DNA of 5,842 nucleotides from Leptotrichiaceae bacterium (lineage in GTDB: Bacteria; Fusobacteriota; Fusobacteriia; Fusobacteriales; Leptotrichiaceae): the NCBI GenBank assembly GCA_030532815.1, contig JAUNKI010000126.1:1-5842 (forward strand). Reading direction: 5' to 3'. The notes below the pieces were generated by a model. The model did no database searches. It worked only from the letters and a program-made list of their open reading frames with translations, and was not told the origin of the DNA. Below are positions 1 to 5,621 of the stretch, piece after piece; position 1 is the stretch's first letter; the number at the start of each line of letters is the position of its first letter. The position numbers and the translations under genes are program-made.

Positions 1-1
1 T

Positions 2-94
2 AAGGAAGGAATTACCAAATTTGTGGAATTTTTACAGAATTATAAAATAAATAAAACTCTGTTTACCGAGAAAAAAATAAATACAGCAAGATAA
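2..94 (+). CDS. C-terminal end of a probable NAD-dependent sugar epimerase (HldD-like), partial
   Basis: Only the last 30 codons lie in the window; the frame is open from the left edge to the TAA at 92-94. The tail contains KEGITKFVEFLQNYK. This resembles the closing helix of short-chain sugar-nucleotide epimerases; the E. coli ADP-heptose epimerase HldD ends in a similar EGV-x-x-Y/F-x-x-W/F-L pattern. The following gene is gmhA, in the same orientation with only 27 nt between, which fits an ADP-heptose synthesis operon in which HldD performs the last epimerisation. The fragment is too short for a firm family call: another epimerase or dehydratase of the same fold, or an unrelated protein with a similar C-terminal helix, would look alike. 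It is confident as coding sequence and tentative as to function. Confidence 0.45.
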   Translation, partial: KEGITKFVEFLQNYKINKTLFTEKKINTAR

Positions 95-110
95 TATATA
101 AAATATAATG

Positions 111-116
111 AGGTGA
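111..116 (+). promoter_or_regulatory. Ribosome binding site that fixes the gmhA start at TTG 122
   Basis: AGGTGA sits six to seven bases upstream of TTG 122, an ordinary Shine-Dalgarno distance. The longer reading from GTG 113 would start inside this site and has no good site of its own further upstream. Confidence 0.75.
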
Positions 117-121
117 TAATT

Positions 122-706
122 TTGTTAAAAGAGCATATTAGAAATTCATATGTGACAGCTTATGAAACAGTAAAAAAATTTGTTGAAAATAATGAAAACA
201 TTGAAAAAACCGTAAAAATTTCCGAAGAACTGGCAGAAGCATATAAAAACGGAAATAAATCACTCATAGCGGGAAATGGAGGGAGTAACTGTGATGCAAT
301 GCACTTTGCCGAGGAATTTACGGGAAGATTCAGAAAGGACAGAAAGGCACTTCCTTCTATAAGTATAAGTGATTCTTCACATATTACATGTGTAGGAAAT
401 GACTATGGATTTAACTTTATATTTGCAAAAGGTGTGGAAGCATTCGGACAGAAAGGAGACTTCTTTTTCGGAATATCTACATCGGGAAATTCAGGAAATA
501 TAATCGAAGCAGTAAAAGCTGCTAAGGAAAGAGGGCTTAAAACAGTAGGTCTTTTAGGAAAAGACGGCGGAAAAATGAAAGGGATGTGTGATTATGAATT
601 CATTATTCCCGGTGAAACGTCCGACAGAATACAGGAAGTACATATGATGATACTTCATATAATTATTGAAGGAGTGGAAAGAATACTGTTTCCTGAAAAT
701 TATTAA
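122..706 (+). CDS. gmhA: Sedoheptulose 7-phosphate isomerase (phosphoheptose isomerase)
   Basis: GmhA converts sedoheptulose 7-phosphate to D-glycero-D-manno-heptose 7-phosphate, the first step towards ADP-heptose for the LPS inner core; it is a cytoplasmic homotetramer with a SIS fold. The 194-residue product matches the E. coli protein (192 aa) nearly end to end. Visible motifs are GNGGSNCDAMHFAEEFTGRF (about 51-70), SDSSHITCVGND (about 84-95), the phosphate-binding STSGNS (about 119-124), GKDGGKM (about 146-152) and DRIQEVHMMILH (about 168-179). E65 and H179 correspond to the catalytic E65 and H180 of E. coli. I chose TTG 122 because AGGTGA lies just upstream and because it puts the glutamate at exactly residue 65; GTG 113 would add three residues. 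It follows a probable hldD end by 27 nt, so it is probably co-transcribed with upstream LPS genes. No convincing terminator follows directly. Confidence 0.95.
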   Translation: MLKEHIRNSYVTAYETVKKFVENNENIEKTVKISEELAEAYKNGNKSLIAGNGGSNCDAMHFAEEFTGRFRKDRKALPSISISDSSHITCVGNDYGFNFIFAKGVEAFGQKGDFFFGISTSGNSGNIIEAVKAAKERGLKTVGLLGKDGGKMKGMCDYEFIIPGETSDRIQEVHMMILHIIIEGVERILFPENY

Positions 707-1199
707 ATAATAGAAATTAAAACTGTCTTTTAAATTGAGAACATATTCTGAACTGTGTGTTTTACAAATTTTTAAAGCTGACAGAAATAACAGTTTATAA
801 TTTGAAAAATATAAATTTACGGTTTTAAAATTATTTTTAATTTGTGTCATTTCAGAAAGAAGTAGTTTCAGACAGATAAATTGACATTGTTTAAAAGCAT
901 ATAATCAGAAATTTTCCAAAAGAAGCGGATATAAATTTTTAAAATATATGTTTTTAAATTAATAAAATTATCTGTCTATTTTTTATTAATAACGGATTTT
1001 TAAAAGAATATATATAAGCTTCTGTTAATTTTACAGTTTTTATGAATATTTTAATAATATAGTAAACAGTACGGTATTGGAAACAGAACAATATAATGAT
1101 GGAAATGTATGTTTGTGAAAGATATGATATTTACCCATTTTATAATGAGTGAAGAACTGAATGATTAAAGTAAAAAATCGAAATTTATAAGGAGAAAAT
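707..1199 (+). other. Non-coding AT-rich intergenic region
   Basis: These 493 bases hold no credible ORF on either strand, no tRNA or rRNA and no IS ends that I can see. A minus-strand reading across 554-850 runs back into gmhA and looks like its shadow. The contents that can be pointed out are: a distant inverted repeat followed by six Ts (870-984); AACTGT at 721 and 751 with ACAGTT at 790, which could form a weak hairpin; two TATAAT hexamers at 1092-1097 and 1141-1146 without a good -35 at the right distance; and TTGACA at 881-886 whose nearest TATAAT (900-905) is only 13 nt away. The promoter of the next gene is probably here but cannot be placed with confidence. Confidence 0.6.
870..984 (+). 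repeat. Inverted repeat AGACAGATAA / TTATCTGTCT followed by a T run
   Basis: A perfect 10-base inverted repeat lies at 870-879 and 968-977, and six Ts follow at 979-984. The arm order and T run resemble a Rho-independent terminator, but the 88-nt loop is far longer than usual. The similar ACAGACAG / CTGTCTGT arms of the terminator at 5384-5427 suggest a related sequence. It may be a weak terminator for gmhA or a degenerate element. Confidence 0.3.
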
Positions 1200-1736
1200 A
1201 TGAGAATAAGTAATCTGCTGACAGAGTTTATGTTTTTAGTTCCTGTTATTTTTGTAGTTCTGTCAGGTTATAATATTTTTAGAATTATATCAAATTTAGT
1301 AAGAATGACAGTCTTGAAAAAAGAAGTGAAAATGTATCTGAAAACGGATTTAATATCGGGAATACTATACATTTCAGCTGTATTTATACTGTTTTATACA
1401 AGTTTTTACAAACTTTATTATTTCAGTATCCATTTAATGTCTTATATTATGATAATTATAATTTTTTTAATTCAGAAGAAAAAAAAGAGAAAGATATTTC
1501 AGTATTCGGCAGTTATACTGTTAATAACCGATATGATAAATAATCTGCTTTTGAATTTTACATATCCTTTTATTATATTTTGGCAGTTAACAATATTGTA
1601 TCTCATATTAAAAAAAGAAAAGGGAAACGGGAAATTGGAGAAATATATTTATTTGTCGATGATTGTACTGGACAGTATAAATATTTTTATTTTCATGGAT
1701 CTGTATTTTCAGATAATGATGAATAAAGGATACTAA
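1200..1736 (+). CDS. Hypothetical multi-pass membrane protein
   Basis: I do not recognise this 178-residue protein. It is very hydrophobic, and about six membrane segments can be drawn: roughly 7-30, 52-69, 72-91, 100-118, 119-137 and 150-170. Lysine-rich stretches lie between them (KKEVK at 40-44, KKKKRK at 93-98, LKKEKGNGKLEK at 137-148), which suggests cytoplasmic loops. No catalytic or transport motif stands out, there is no lipobox and there are no cysteines. The ATG start is supported by AAGGAG at 1189-1194, five bases upstream. It appears to be a single-gene unit: a 493-nt gap precedes it, and the thiamine operon after it has its own promoter. Strong A/T preference in codon use could reflect its membrane composition. 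Confidence is good that it is a gene; the function is unknown. Confidence 0.75.
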   Translation: MRISNLLTEFMFLVPVIFVVLSGYNIFRIISNLVRMTVLKKEVKMYLKTDLISGILYISAVFILFYTSFYKLYYFSIHLMSYIMIIIIFLIQKKKKRKIFQYSAVILLITDMINNLLLNFTYPFIIFWQLTILYLILKKEKGNGKLEKYIYLSMIVLDSINIFIFMDLYFQIMMNKGY

Positions 1737-1756
1737 GTAAAAATTATAAAATTTTC

Positions 1757-1785
1757 TTGACTTTAAAAACAAATAAATATATACT
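1757..1785 (+). promoter_or_regulatory. Sigma70-type promoter of the thiamine-precursor transport operon
   Basis: TTGACT at 1757-1762 and TATACT at 1780-1785 are separated by exactly 17 bases, and each differs from consensus by one base. Transcription would start near 1792, about 20 bases before the TPP aptamer, so the aptamer lies wholly in the leader. Confidence 0.8.
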
Positions 1786-1810
1786 GTTGTTAAATAATTT
1801 AGAAATTAAA

Positions 1811-1895
1811 ATACCGGGGAGCTATATTGCTGAGAGTAGTTATTATTAACTTAACCCGTCAAACCTGATTCGGATAATGCCGACGAAGGGAGTAT
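1811..1895 (+). promoter_or_regulatory. TPP riboswitch aptamer (THI box)
   Basis: This leader element binds thiamine pyrophosphate and controls the genes that follow. The conserved parts are in order: CGGGG (1815-1819), GCTGAGAG (1829-1836), ACCCG (1854-1858), ACCTGATTCGGATAATGCCG (1863-1882) and CGAAGGGA (1884-1891). P1 is ATAC/GTAT (1811-1814 with 1892-1895), P2 is CGGGG/ACCCG, and P3 is very short (AGC/GCT, 1820-1822 with 1829-1831). An optional P3a hairpin AGTTA/TAACT (1838-1842 with 1847-1851) is present. P4 uses CCT/AGG and P5 is TCGG/CCGA (1870-1873 with 1880-1883). An ATG at 1877 inside the conserved core is part of the aptamer and not a start codon. Confidence 0.97.
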
Positions 1896-2003
1896 CTTTT
1901 AATAATTCAGATTTTACAAAAACGGTAAATTTTATTTATAATATAAAAATATTAAATAGTCCCGTTAAAAATAAAGATGAAATTGTAAGACTAATATTAA
2001 AAA

Positions 2004-2038
2004 CCTCCTTTTGTCAAATTTTAAAGGAGGATTTTTTT
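2004..2038 (+). promoter_or_regulatory. Riboswitch expression platform: terminator-like hairpin that also buries the ribosome binding site
   Basis: CCTCCTTT (2004-2011) pairs perfectly with AAAGGAGG (2023-2030) around an 11-nt loop, and seven Ts follow (2032-2038). The 3' arm is the Shine-Dalgarno sequence of the gene starting at 2039, eight bases before its ATG. Formed, the hairpin could both end transcription and block translation. The aptamer's GAAGGGAG (1885-1892) can pair over eight positions with CTCCTTTT (2005-2012, two G-U pairs), so aptamer and platform appear to compete. An AACGG/CCGTT pair (1921-1925 with 1962-1966) could fold the spacer and bring the two partners together. The pairing is read directly; the switching mechanism is inferred. 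Confidence 0.85.
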
Positions 2039-2347
2039 ATGTCGAATAAAATAAACGCAAGTATTGCAATACAGGTTACACCGAGTGTGCATAATAGAAA
2101 TGAAGCGATAAGAGTTATAGATGAAGTTATAGCTTATATTAAAAGTAAAAAATTGAAAACCCTTGTGGGACCTTTTGAAACAACAGTAGAAGGGGAATAC
2201 GAAGAACTGATGGAAATAGTGAAACAGTGTCAGATTATAGCTGTAAAGGCGGGAGCTCCGGGAGTTATGTCTCACGTAAAGATAATTTACAGACCGGAAG
2301 GAGATGTATTGACTATTGAGCAGAAAATCTCGAAACATTCTGAGTAA
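2039..2347 (+). CDS. Thiamine-binding protein of the YkoF / UPF0045 (MTH1187) family
   Basis: This 102-residue protein matches the small UPF0045/thiamine-binding domain over its full usual length of about 100 residues. Recognisable family features are ASIAIQVTP at 7-15, the helix NEAIRVIDEVIAYI at 21-34, LVGPFETTVEGEYEELM at 42-58, a second helix to about 71, and AGAPGVMSHVKI at 71-82. Relatives such as B. subtilis YkoF, a tandem version of the fold, bind thiamine or its hydroxymethylpyrimidine part and sit in TPP-riboswitch transport operons. It has no signal peptide and is probably cytoplasmic, where it may buffer or sense the imported compound; that role is inferred. I chose ATG 2039 because AAAGGAGG lies eight bases upstream; reading back to ATG 1877 would run through the riboswitch. 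Its 3' end overlaps the permease gene by 32 nt. Confidence 0.9.
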   Translation: MSNKINASIAIQVTPSVHNRNEAIRVIDEVIAYIKSKKLKTLVGPFETTVEGEYEELMEIVKQCQIIAVKAGAPGVMSHVKIIYRPEGDVLTIEQKISKHSE

Positions 2348-3086
2348 AATTGCCGATAAGGCGGCTCCTTTCGTAATTATAGCTTTTATTCTTGTTTTAT
2401 GGCAGATATTGTCAATGGCGGGAATTGTGCCGAAATTTATGTTGCCTTCGCCTTCGGATGTTATCAGGGCATTTATTTCGGATTTTAAGCTTCTTATGCA
2501 TCATACGGTATTTACACTTTCTGAAGCTTTTCTCGGACTAAGTTTGGGAGTTCTTCTGGGATTTGTAACGGCAATTATAATGGACAGGTTCGATTTTGCC
2601 TACAAGTCGATTTATCCTGTACTTATTATAACTCAGACCGTTCCGACAGTGGCAATAGCACCTCTTCTTGTTTTATGGCTCGGCTACGGAATGACACCTA
2701 AAATAACGTTAATAATTATTACATCGTTTTTTCCTATAACGGTAGGACTGCTTGACGGGTTCAGATCTGCTGATAAGGATGCCTTAAATCTTCTGAAAAC
2801 AATGGGAGCGACTCCGTTTCAGAATTTTATTCATATAAAATTGCCGAGTTCCATAGGATATTTTTTTGCAAGCCTCAGAATTTCAGTGTCTTATTCCGTC
2901 ATAGGAGCGGTAGTTGCTGAATGGCTCGGAGGATTTGACGGACTGGGAGTATATATGACAAGAGTGAGAAAGTCCTATTCCTTTGATAAAATGTTCGCAG
3001 TAATATTTTTTATATCGGCAATTAGTCTGTTTTTAATGTATCTCGTAAAAAAAGTACAGAAAAAGGCTATGCCTTGGGAAAAATAG
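2316..3086 (+). CDS. thiX: ABC transporter permease for a thiamine pyrimidine precursor (ThiX-like)
   Basis: The 256-residue protein is a membrane subunit of the SsuC/TauC/ThiX class. Segments can be seen at about 17-36, 66-90, 101-122, 126-147, 184-205 and 227-245. The early LPSPSDVIRAF motif (43-53) is typical of this class. The EAA-type loop that docks on the ATPase is at about 154-177 (KDALNLLKTMGATPFQNFIHIKLP), with its central glycine and the I-x-LP ending. It would form the channel with ThiY and ThiZ encoded downstream. TTG 2316 is the only start in this frame after the TGA at 2310-2312. AAGGAG at 2298-2303 is 12 bases upstream, a little far, and the 32-nt overlap with the previous gene suggests translational coupling. 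The substrate is inferred from the riboswitch and the ThiY partner; the sequence alone could not exclude an alkanesulfonate-type permease. Confidence 0.9.
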   Translation: MSRKSRNILSKIADKAAPFVIIAFILVLWQILSMAGIVPKFMLPSPSDVIRAFISDFKLLMHHTVFTLSEAFLGLSLGVLLGFVTAIIMDRFDFAYKSIYPVLIITQTVPTVAIAPLLVLWLGYGMTPKITLIIITSFFPITVGLLDGFRSADKDALNLLKTMGATPFQNFIHIKLPSSIGYFFASLRISVSYSVIGAVVAEWLGGFDGLGVYMTRVRKSYSFDKMFAVIFFISAISLFLMYLVKKVQKKAMPWEK

Positions 3087-3093
3087 TATTTTT

Positions 3094-3146
3094 TTAACTG
3101 AAGGAAGTATAAAAAATTCAATTTAGAATAAAACTGCTTCAGTTAA
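3094..3146 (+). repeat. Perfect 10-bp inverted repeat just after thiX
   Basis: TTAACTGAAG (3094-3103) pairs fully with CTTCAGTTAA (3137-3146), starting eight bases after the thiX stop. AGT/ACT (3106-3108 with 3133-3135) could extend the stem across a small internal loop. The T run (3089-3095) lies before the stem, not after it, so this is not a canonical terminator. It could protect the 3' end of the upstream mRNA segment after processing. Confidence 0.6.
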
Positions 3147-3171
3147 TACACGAAAACAGAGAAAGTCATAA

Positions 3172-3225
3172 ATTTTATATGTTGTACTACTTTTACCAAG
3201 TGGGAGCATATTTTAAATATAAAAT
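3172..3225 (+). repeat. Nested imperfect hairpin
   Basis: ATTTTATAT (3172-3180) can pair with ATATAAAAT (3217-3225). Inside it, CTACTT (3187-3192) pairs with AAGTGG (3198-3203, one G-U) around the 5-nt loop TTACC. The inner stem includes some of the few GC pairs in this gap. No function is evident. Confidence 0.4.
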
Positions 3226-3332
3226 CCGTAATATCTTTCAATATTTTTAAGTTTTTAAATTAAGTAGAATCATAATAATAATGTTAATCTGTCATTGATA
3301 GTATTTAAAACATTTGTTGAAGATTTATCATT

Positions 3333-3361
3333 TTGACGGTTTTCAGATTTGTTCTGATAAA
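3333..3361 (+). promoter_or_regulatory. Possible weak internal promoter for thiY-thiZ
   Basis: TTGACG (3333-3338) and GATAAA (3356-3361) are 17 bases apart and match consensus at five and four of six positions. In DNA this AT-rich, such matches arise by chance. The long gap before thiY makes an internal promoter plausible, but it is not shown. Confidence 0.3.
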
Positions 3362-3435
3362 AATAACAGTGTAAAAATTTTCAAAGAAATATTGTTTATA
3401 ATCGGAAAATTATTTTTGACTTATGAGGACCTTCA

Positions 3436-3477
3436 GATGAAATAAACAATAGTCTATTTTAAGCTGTTTTATTTATC
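3436..3477 (+). repeat. Imperfect hairpin in the thiY leader
   Basis: GATGAAATAAAC (3436-3447) pairs with GTTTTATTTATC (3466-3477) through 11 pairs with one bulge on each side and an 18-nt loop. It ends about 40 bases before the thiY ribosome binding site and does not cover it, so a role in mRNA stability is more likely than translation control. Confidence 0.4.
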
Positions 3478-3532
3478 GGAAATACTAAATTATTAATAAG
3501 ATTAATTTTAAATATATAAGGAGATGAACAAA

Positions 3533-4567
3533 ATGAAAAAATTTTTAAAAGCTTTACTCATAAGTTCCTTACTTGTACTTGTTGCAGCATGTGGAAATTC
3601 AGGAAATAAGGAAAGCGGAGAAAAGAAAATGGAAGGAGCTGAAAAAGCTGCAACGGAAACGCCTTCTTCAAAAATAAGTATAGTTCTTGACTGGACTCCG
3701 AATACAAATCATACAGGTTTATTTGTAGCAAAGGAGCTGGGATATTTCAAGGAGGAAGGCCTTGAAAATGTGGAAATAGTACAGCCTCCTGAAGGAAGTA
3801 CGACAGCACTTATAGGAGCAGGAGGAGCCCAGTTCGGAATAAGTTTTCAGGATACATTGGCAAAATCCTTTGCAACAGATGCACCTGTTCCGGTAACTGC
3901 AGTTGCCGCTATAATACAGCATAATACTTCAGGTATAATATCCTTGAAAGATAAAGGCATAGACAGTCCGAAAAAAATGGAAAACCATAAATATGCCACA
4001 TGGGATAATGAAATAGAAAAAGCGATAATCAAAAAGGTAGTAACTGATGACGGCGGAAATTTTGATAAAATAAAAATGATACCTAATACAGTTACCGATG
4101 TTATAACTGCATTAAAAACGGATATCGATACTGTCTGGGTATATTATGCATGGGATGGCATAGCAACAGAACTTGCAGGTCTTAAAACAAATTTCCTGAA
4201 ATTTTCCGATTACGGTAAGGAGCTTGATTATTACAGCCCTGTTATTATTGCAAATAATGAATATCTGAAAAAAAATCCCGAAGAAGCGAAGAAAGTTTTA
4301 AGAGCAGTAAAGAAGGGATATGAATATGCAATTGCAAATCCTGAAAAGGCTGCCGATATATTAGTGAAAAATGCTCCTGAACTGAAACCCGAGCTTGTAA
4401 CAGCAAGTCAGAAATGGCTGGCGGATCAGTATAAGGCAGAAGTACCTGAATGGGGGACGATAGATCCGGTACGTTGGGATACATTTTATGAATGGCTGTT
4501 TAAAAATCAGCTCGTAAAAAAAGAAATTCCTAAAGGGTACGGATTTTCCAATGAATATTTAAAATAA
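3533..4567 (+). CDS. thiY: Thiamine pyrimidine-precursor binding lipoprotein (ThiY / NMT1-THI5-like)
   Basis: This 344-residue solute-binding protein captures the substrate outside the cytoplasmic membrane for ThiX-ThiZ. Residues 1-20 are a lipoprotein signal: KK, a hydrophobic stretch, then the lipobox LVAAC with the lipidated Cys at 20. A flexible Gly/Glu/Lys/Ser-rich linker runs to about 47. The NMT1/THI5-type domain follows, with VLDWTPNTNHTGLFVAKELG at about 51-70, EGSTTALIGAGGAQFGIS at about 87-104 and a C-terminal lobe to the end. B. halodurans ThiY, of this family, binds formylaminopyrimidine; hydroxymethylpyrimidine is an alternative, and the exact ligand cannot be read here. I start at ATG 3533, nine bases after AAGGAG (3518-3523); ATG 3524 abuts that site and would leave no spacing. 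thiZ follows 24 nt later. Confidence 0.92.
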   Translation: MKKFLKALLISSLLVLVAACGNSGNKESGEKKMEGAEKAATETPSSKISIVLDWTPNTNHTGLFVAKELGYFKEEGLENVEIVQPPEGSTTALIGAGGAQFGISFQDTLAKSFATDAPVPVTAVAAIIQHNTSGIISLKDKGIDSPKKMENHKYATWDNEIEKAIIKKVVTDDGGNFDKIKMIPNTVTDVITALKTDIDTVWVYYAWDGIATELAGLKTNFLKFSDYGKELDYYSPVIIANNEYLKKNPEEAKKVLRAVKKGYEYAIANPEKAADILVKNAPELKPELVTASQKWLADQYKAEVPEWGTIDPVRWDTFYEWLFKNQLVKKEIPKGYGFSNEYLK

Positions 4568-4591
4568 AATATTAAATGAAAGGCAGTGTAT

Positions 4592-5368
4592 ATGACTACG
4601 TCAATTAAAAATGAAAAAGGAAAATCCTGTATAAAACTGGAAACAAAAAATGTTTCCGTACAGTTTGAAGATAAGAAAGTCATCGAAAATATTTCAGTCA
4701 GACTCCACGAAAATGAACTTGTCTGCATTTTAGGATTAAGCGGGGTAGGAAAGACAACTTTATTCAACGTTATAGCGGGATTACTGTCTCCTAACGGGGG
4801 TACAGTGGAAATGAACGGTAAGAATATAACCGGGAAATCAGGAAATATAAGTTATATGCTTCAGAAAGATTTATTACTGCCTTTCAAAACTGTTATAGAT
4901 AATGTATCTCTTCCCCTTGTTATAAAAGGGGAAAGTAAAAAAACGGCACGGAAAAAGGCGGAGAAATATTTCAGGCAGTTCGGACTTGAAGGAACTGAAA
5001 GAAAATATCCGGGTCAGCTTTCAGGAGGAATGAAACAGAGAGCGGCACTGCTCAGAACTTACATGTTTTCCAATGAAGTGGCTCTTCTGGATGAGCCTTT
5101 CAGTGCACTGGATGCCATAACAAAGCATAAAATGCATATGTGGTACCTTGATATAATGAAAGAAATAAAAATGTCCACATTATTTATAACTCACGATATT
5201 GATGAAGCCATACTTCTTTCAGACAGGATTTATATATTATCGGGAAGTCCCGGAAAAATAACCGCTGAAATCGGAATTGAAATGGATAGAAAAGGTAATA
5301 ATGAAGAAATACAGTTATCGGAAAAATTTTTGAATTATAAAAGAGAAATATTAAGTTATTTAAAATAA
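4592..5368 (+). CDS. thiZ: ABC transporter ATP-binding protein for a thiamine pyrimidine precursor (ThiZ-like)
   Basis: The 258-residue cytoplasmic ATPase powers uptake through ThiX. All the ABC motifs are intact: Walker A GLSGVGKTT (48-56), Q-loop glutamine 91 in MLQKDLLLPF, signature LSGGMKQR (143-150), Walker B VALLDE with catalytic Glu168, D-loop SALD and switch His201 in ITHD. The size and the DEPFSALDAITK segment are typical of the SsuB/TauB/ThiZ class. I chose ATG 4592 because AAAGG (4579-4583) lies eight bases upstream; GTG 4586 would add two residues and overlaps the approach to that site. It lies 24 nt after thiY and is the last gene of the operon, followed 15 nt later by a terminator. 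ATPase function is certain from the motifs; substrate assignment rests on context. Confidence 0.93.
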   Translation: MTTSIKNEKGKSCIKLETKNVSVQFEDKKVIENISVRLHENELVCILGLSGVGKTTLFNVIAGLLSPNGGTVEMNGKNITGKSGNISYMLQKDLLLPFKTVIDNVSLPLVIKGESKKTARKKAEKYFRQFGLEGTERKYPGQLSGGMKQRAALLRTYMFSNEVALLDEPFSALDAITKHKMHMWYLDIMKEIKMSTLFITHDIDEAILLSDRIYILSGSPGKITAEIGIEMDRKGNNEEIQLSEKFLNYKREILSYLK

Positions 5369-5383
5369 AAAAATAAGCTATTT

Positions 5384-5427
5384 ACAGACAGAAATAAAGA
5401 AAAATAAACTTTAACTGTCTGTTTTTA
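5384..5427 (+). terminator. Rho-independent terminator of the thiamine-precursor transport operon
   Basis: ACAGACAG (5384-5391) pairs with CTGTCTGT (5415-5422). An inner TAAAG/CTTTA stem (5395-5399 with 5409-5413) closes a 9-nt loop, and a run of five Ts spans 5422-5426. It begins 15 bases after the thiZ stop. Confidence 0.75.
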
Positions 5428-5458
5428 AATTCTGTAATATTTTTTTACGGATTTTCAG

Positions 5459-5477
5459 CTTTAAATGCCTTTAAATG
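5459..5477 (+). repeat. Tandem direct repeat CTTTAAATG x2, 10-base period
   Basis: CTTTAAATG occurs at 5459-5467 and again at 5469-5477, one base apart, so the copies lie on the same face of the helix one turn apart. The pair ends 27 bases upstream of the -35 of the next promoter, a usual place for an activator site. A chance repeat is possible in DNA this AT-rich. Confidence 0.35.
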
Positions 5478-5504
5478 TTCACTTTGGGTAAATATAAAAG
5501 AAAT

Positions 5505-5534
5505 TTGACAAGTTTTAATTATATATTGTAAAAT
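5505..5534 (+). promoter_or_regulatory. Sigma70-type promoter of the small ORF at 5622
   Basis: A perfect TTGACA (5505-5510) is followed after 18 bases by TAAAAT (5529-5534), one mismatch from consensus. Transcription would start near 5541, leaving a leader of about 80 nt. The preceding operon has its own terminator, so this is a separate unit. Confidence 0.75.
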
Positions 5535-5621
5535 ATTTACATAAAATAATAAAGTATTATAAAATTTGTATCAGAAATGGAGGATTATTAATAAGAAATA
5601 ATATGAAAAAGGAGGATGATT

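Larger units (their letters stand above)
3087..3532 (+). other. Non-coding gap inside the transporter operon
   Basis: These 446 bases between thiX and thiY have stops in all frames and hold no gene I can support. They contain three inverted repeats, annotated separately, a possible weak promoter at 3333-3361, and TATAAT at 3397-3402 without a matching -35. No T run follows any of the repeats, so no standard terminator separates the two genes. No second THI box is present; I looked for CTGAGA and the CCTGAT/GGATAATGCC core and did not find them. The thiY ribosome binding site AAGGAG is at 3518-3523. Confidence 0.65.

Noticed and set aside
554..850. Minus-strand reading frame of 98 codons
   Set aside because: More than half overlaps gmhA in antisense, it has no clear ribosome binding site, and the protein looks like random AT-rich translation.
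881..905. TTGACA and TATAAT as a promoter in the 707-1199 gap
   Set aside because: The spacer is only 13 bases, too short for sigma70, and the next gene starts about 300 bases away.
1739..1760. AT-only hairpin AAAATT/AATTTT after the membrane protein gene as a terminator
   Set aside because: The stem has no GC pairs and no T run follows it; it overlaps the start of the thi promoter.
1877..2038. Extension of the thiamine-binding gene upstream to ATG 1877
   Set aside because: That ATG is part of the conserved GGATAATGCC core of the TPP aptamer, and the extension would translate the switch and its hairpin. ATG 2039 has an ideal ribosome binding site and gives the normal family length.
2021..2338. 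Minus-strand frame opposite the thiamine-binding gene
   Set aside because: It lies almost wholly antisense to a well-supported gene and has a low-complexity Tyr/Ser/Phe-rich product. The frames opposite thiY and thiZ (3719-3922, 3847-4032, 4245-4484, 4507-4767) are rejected for the same reason.
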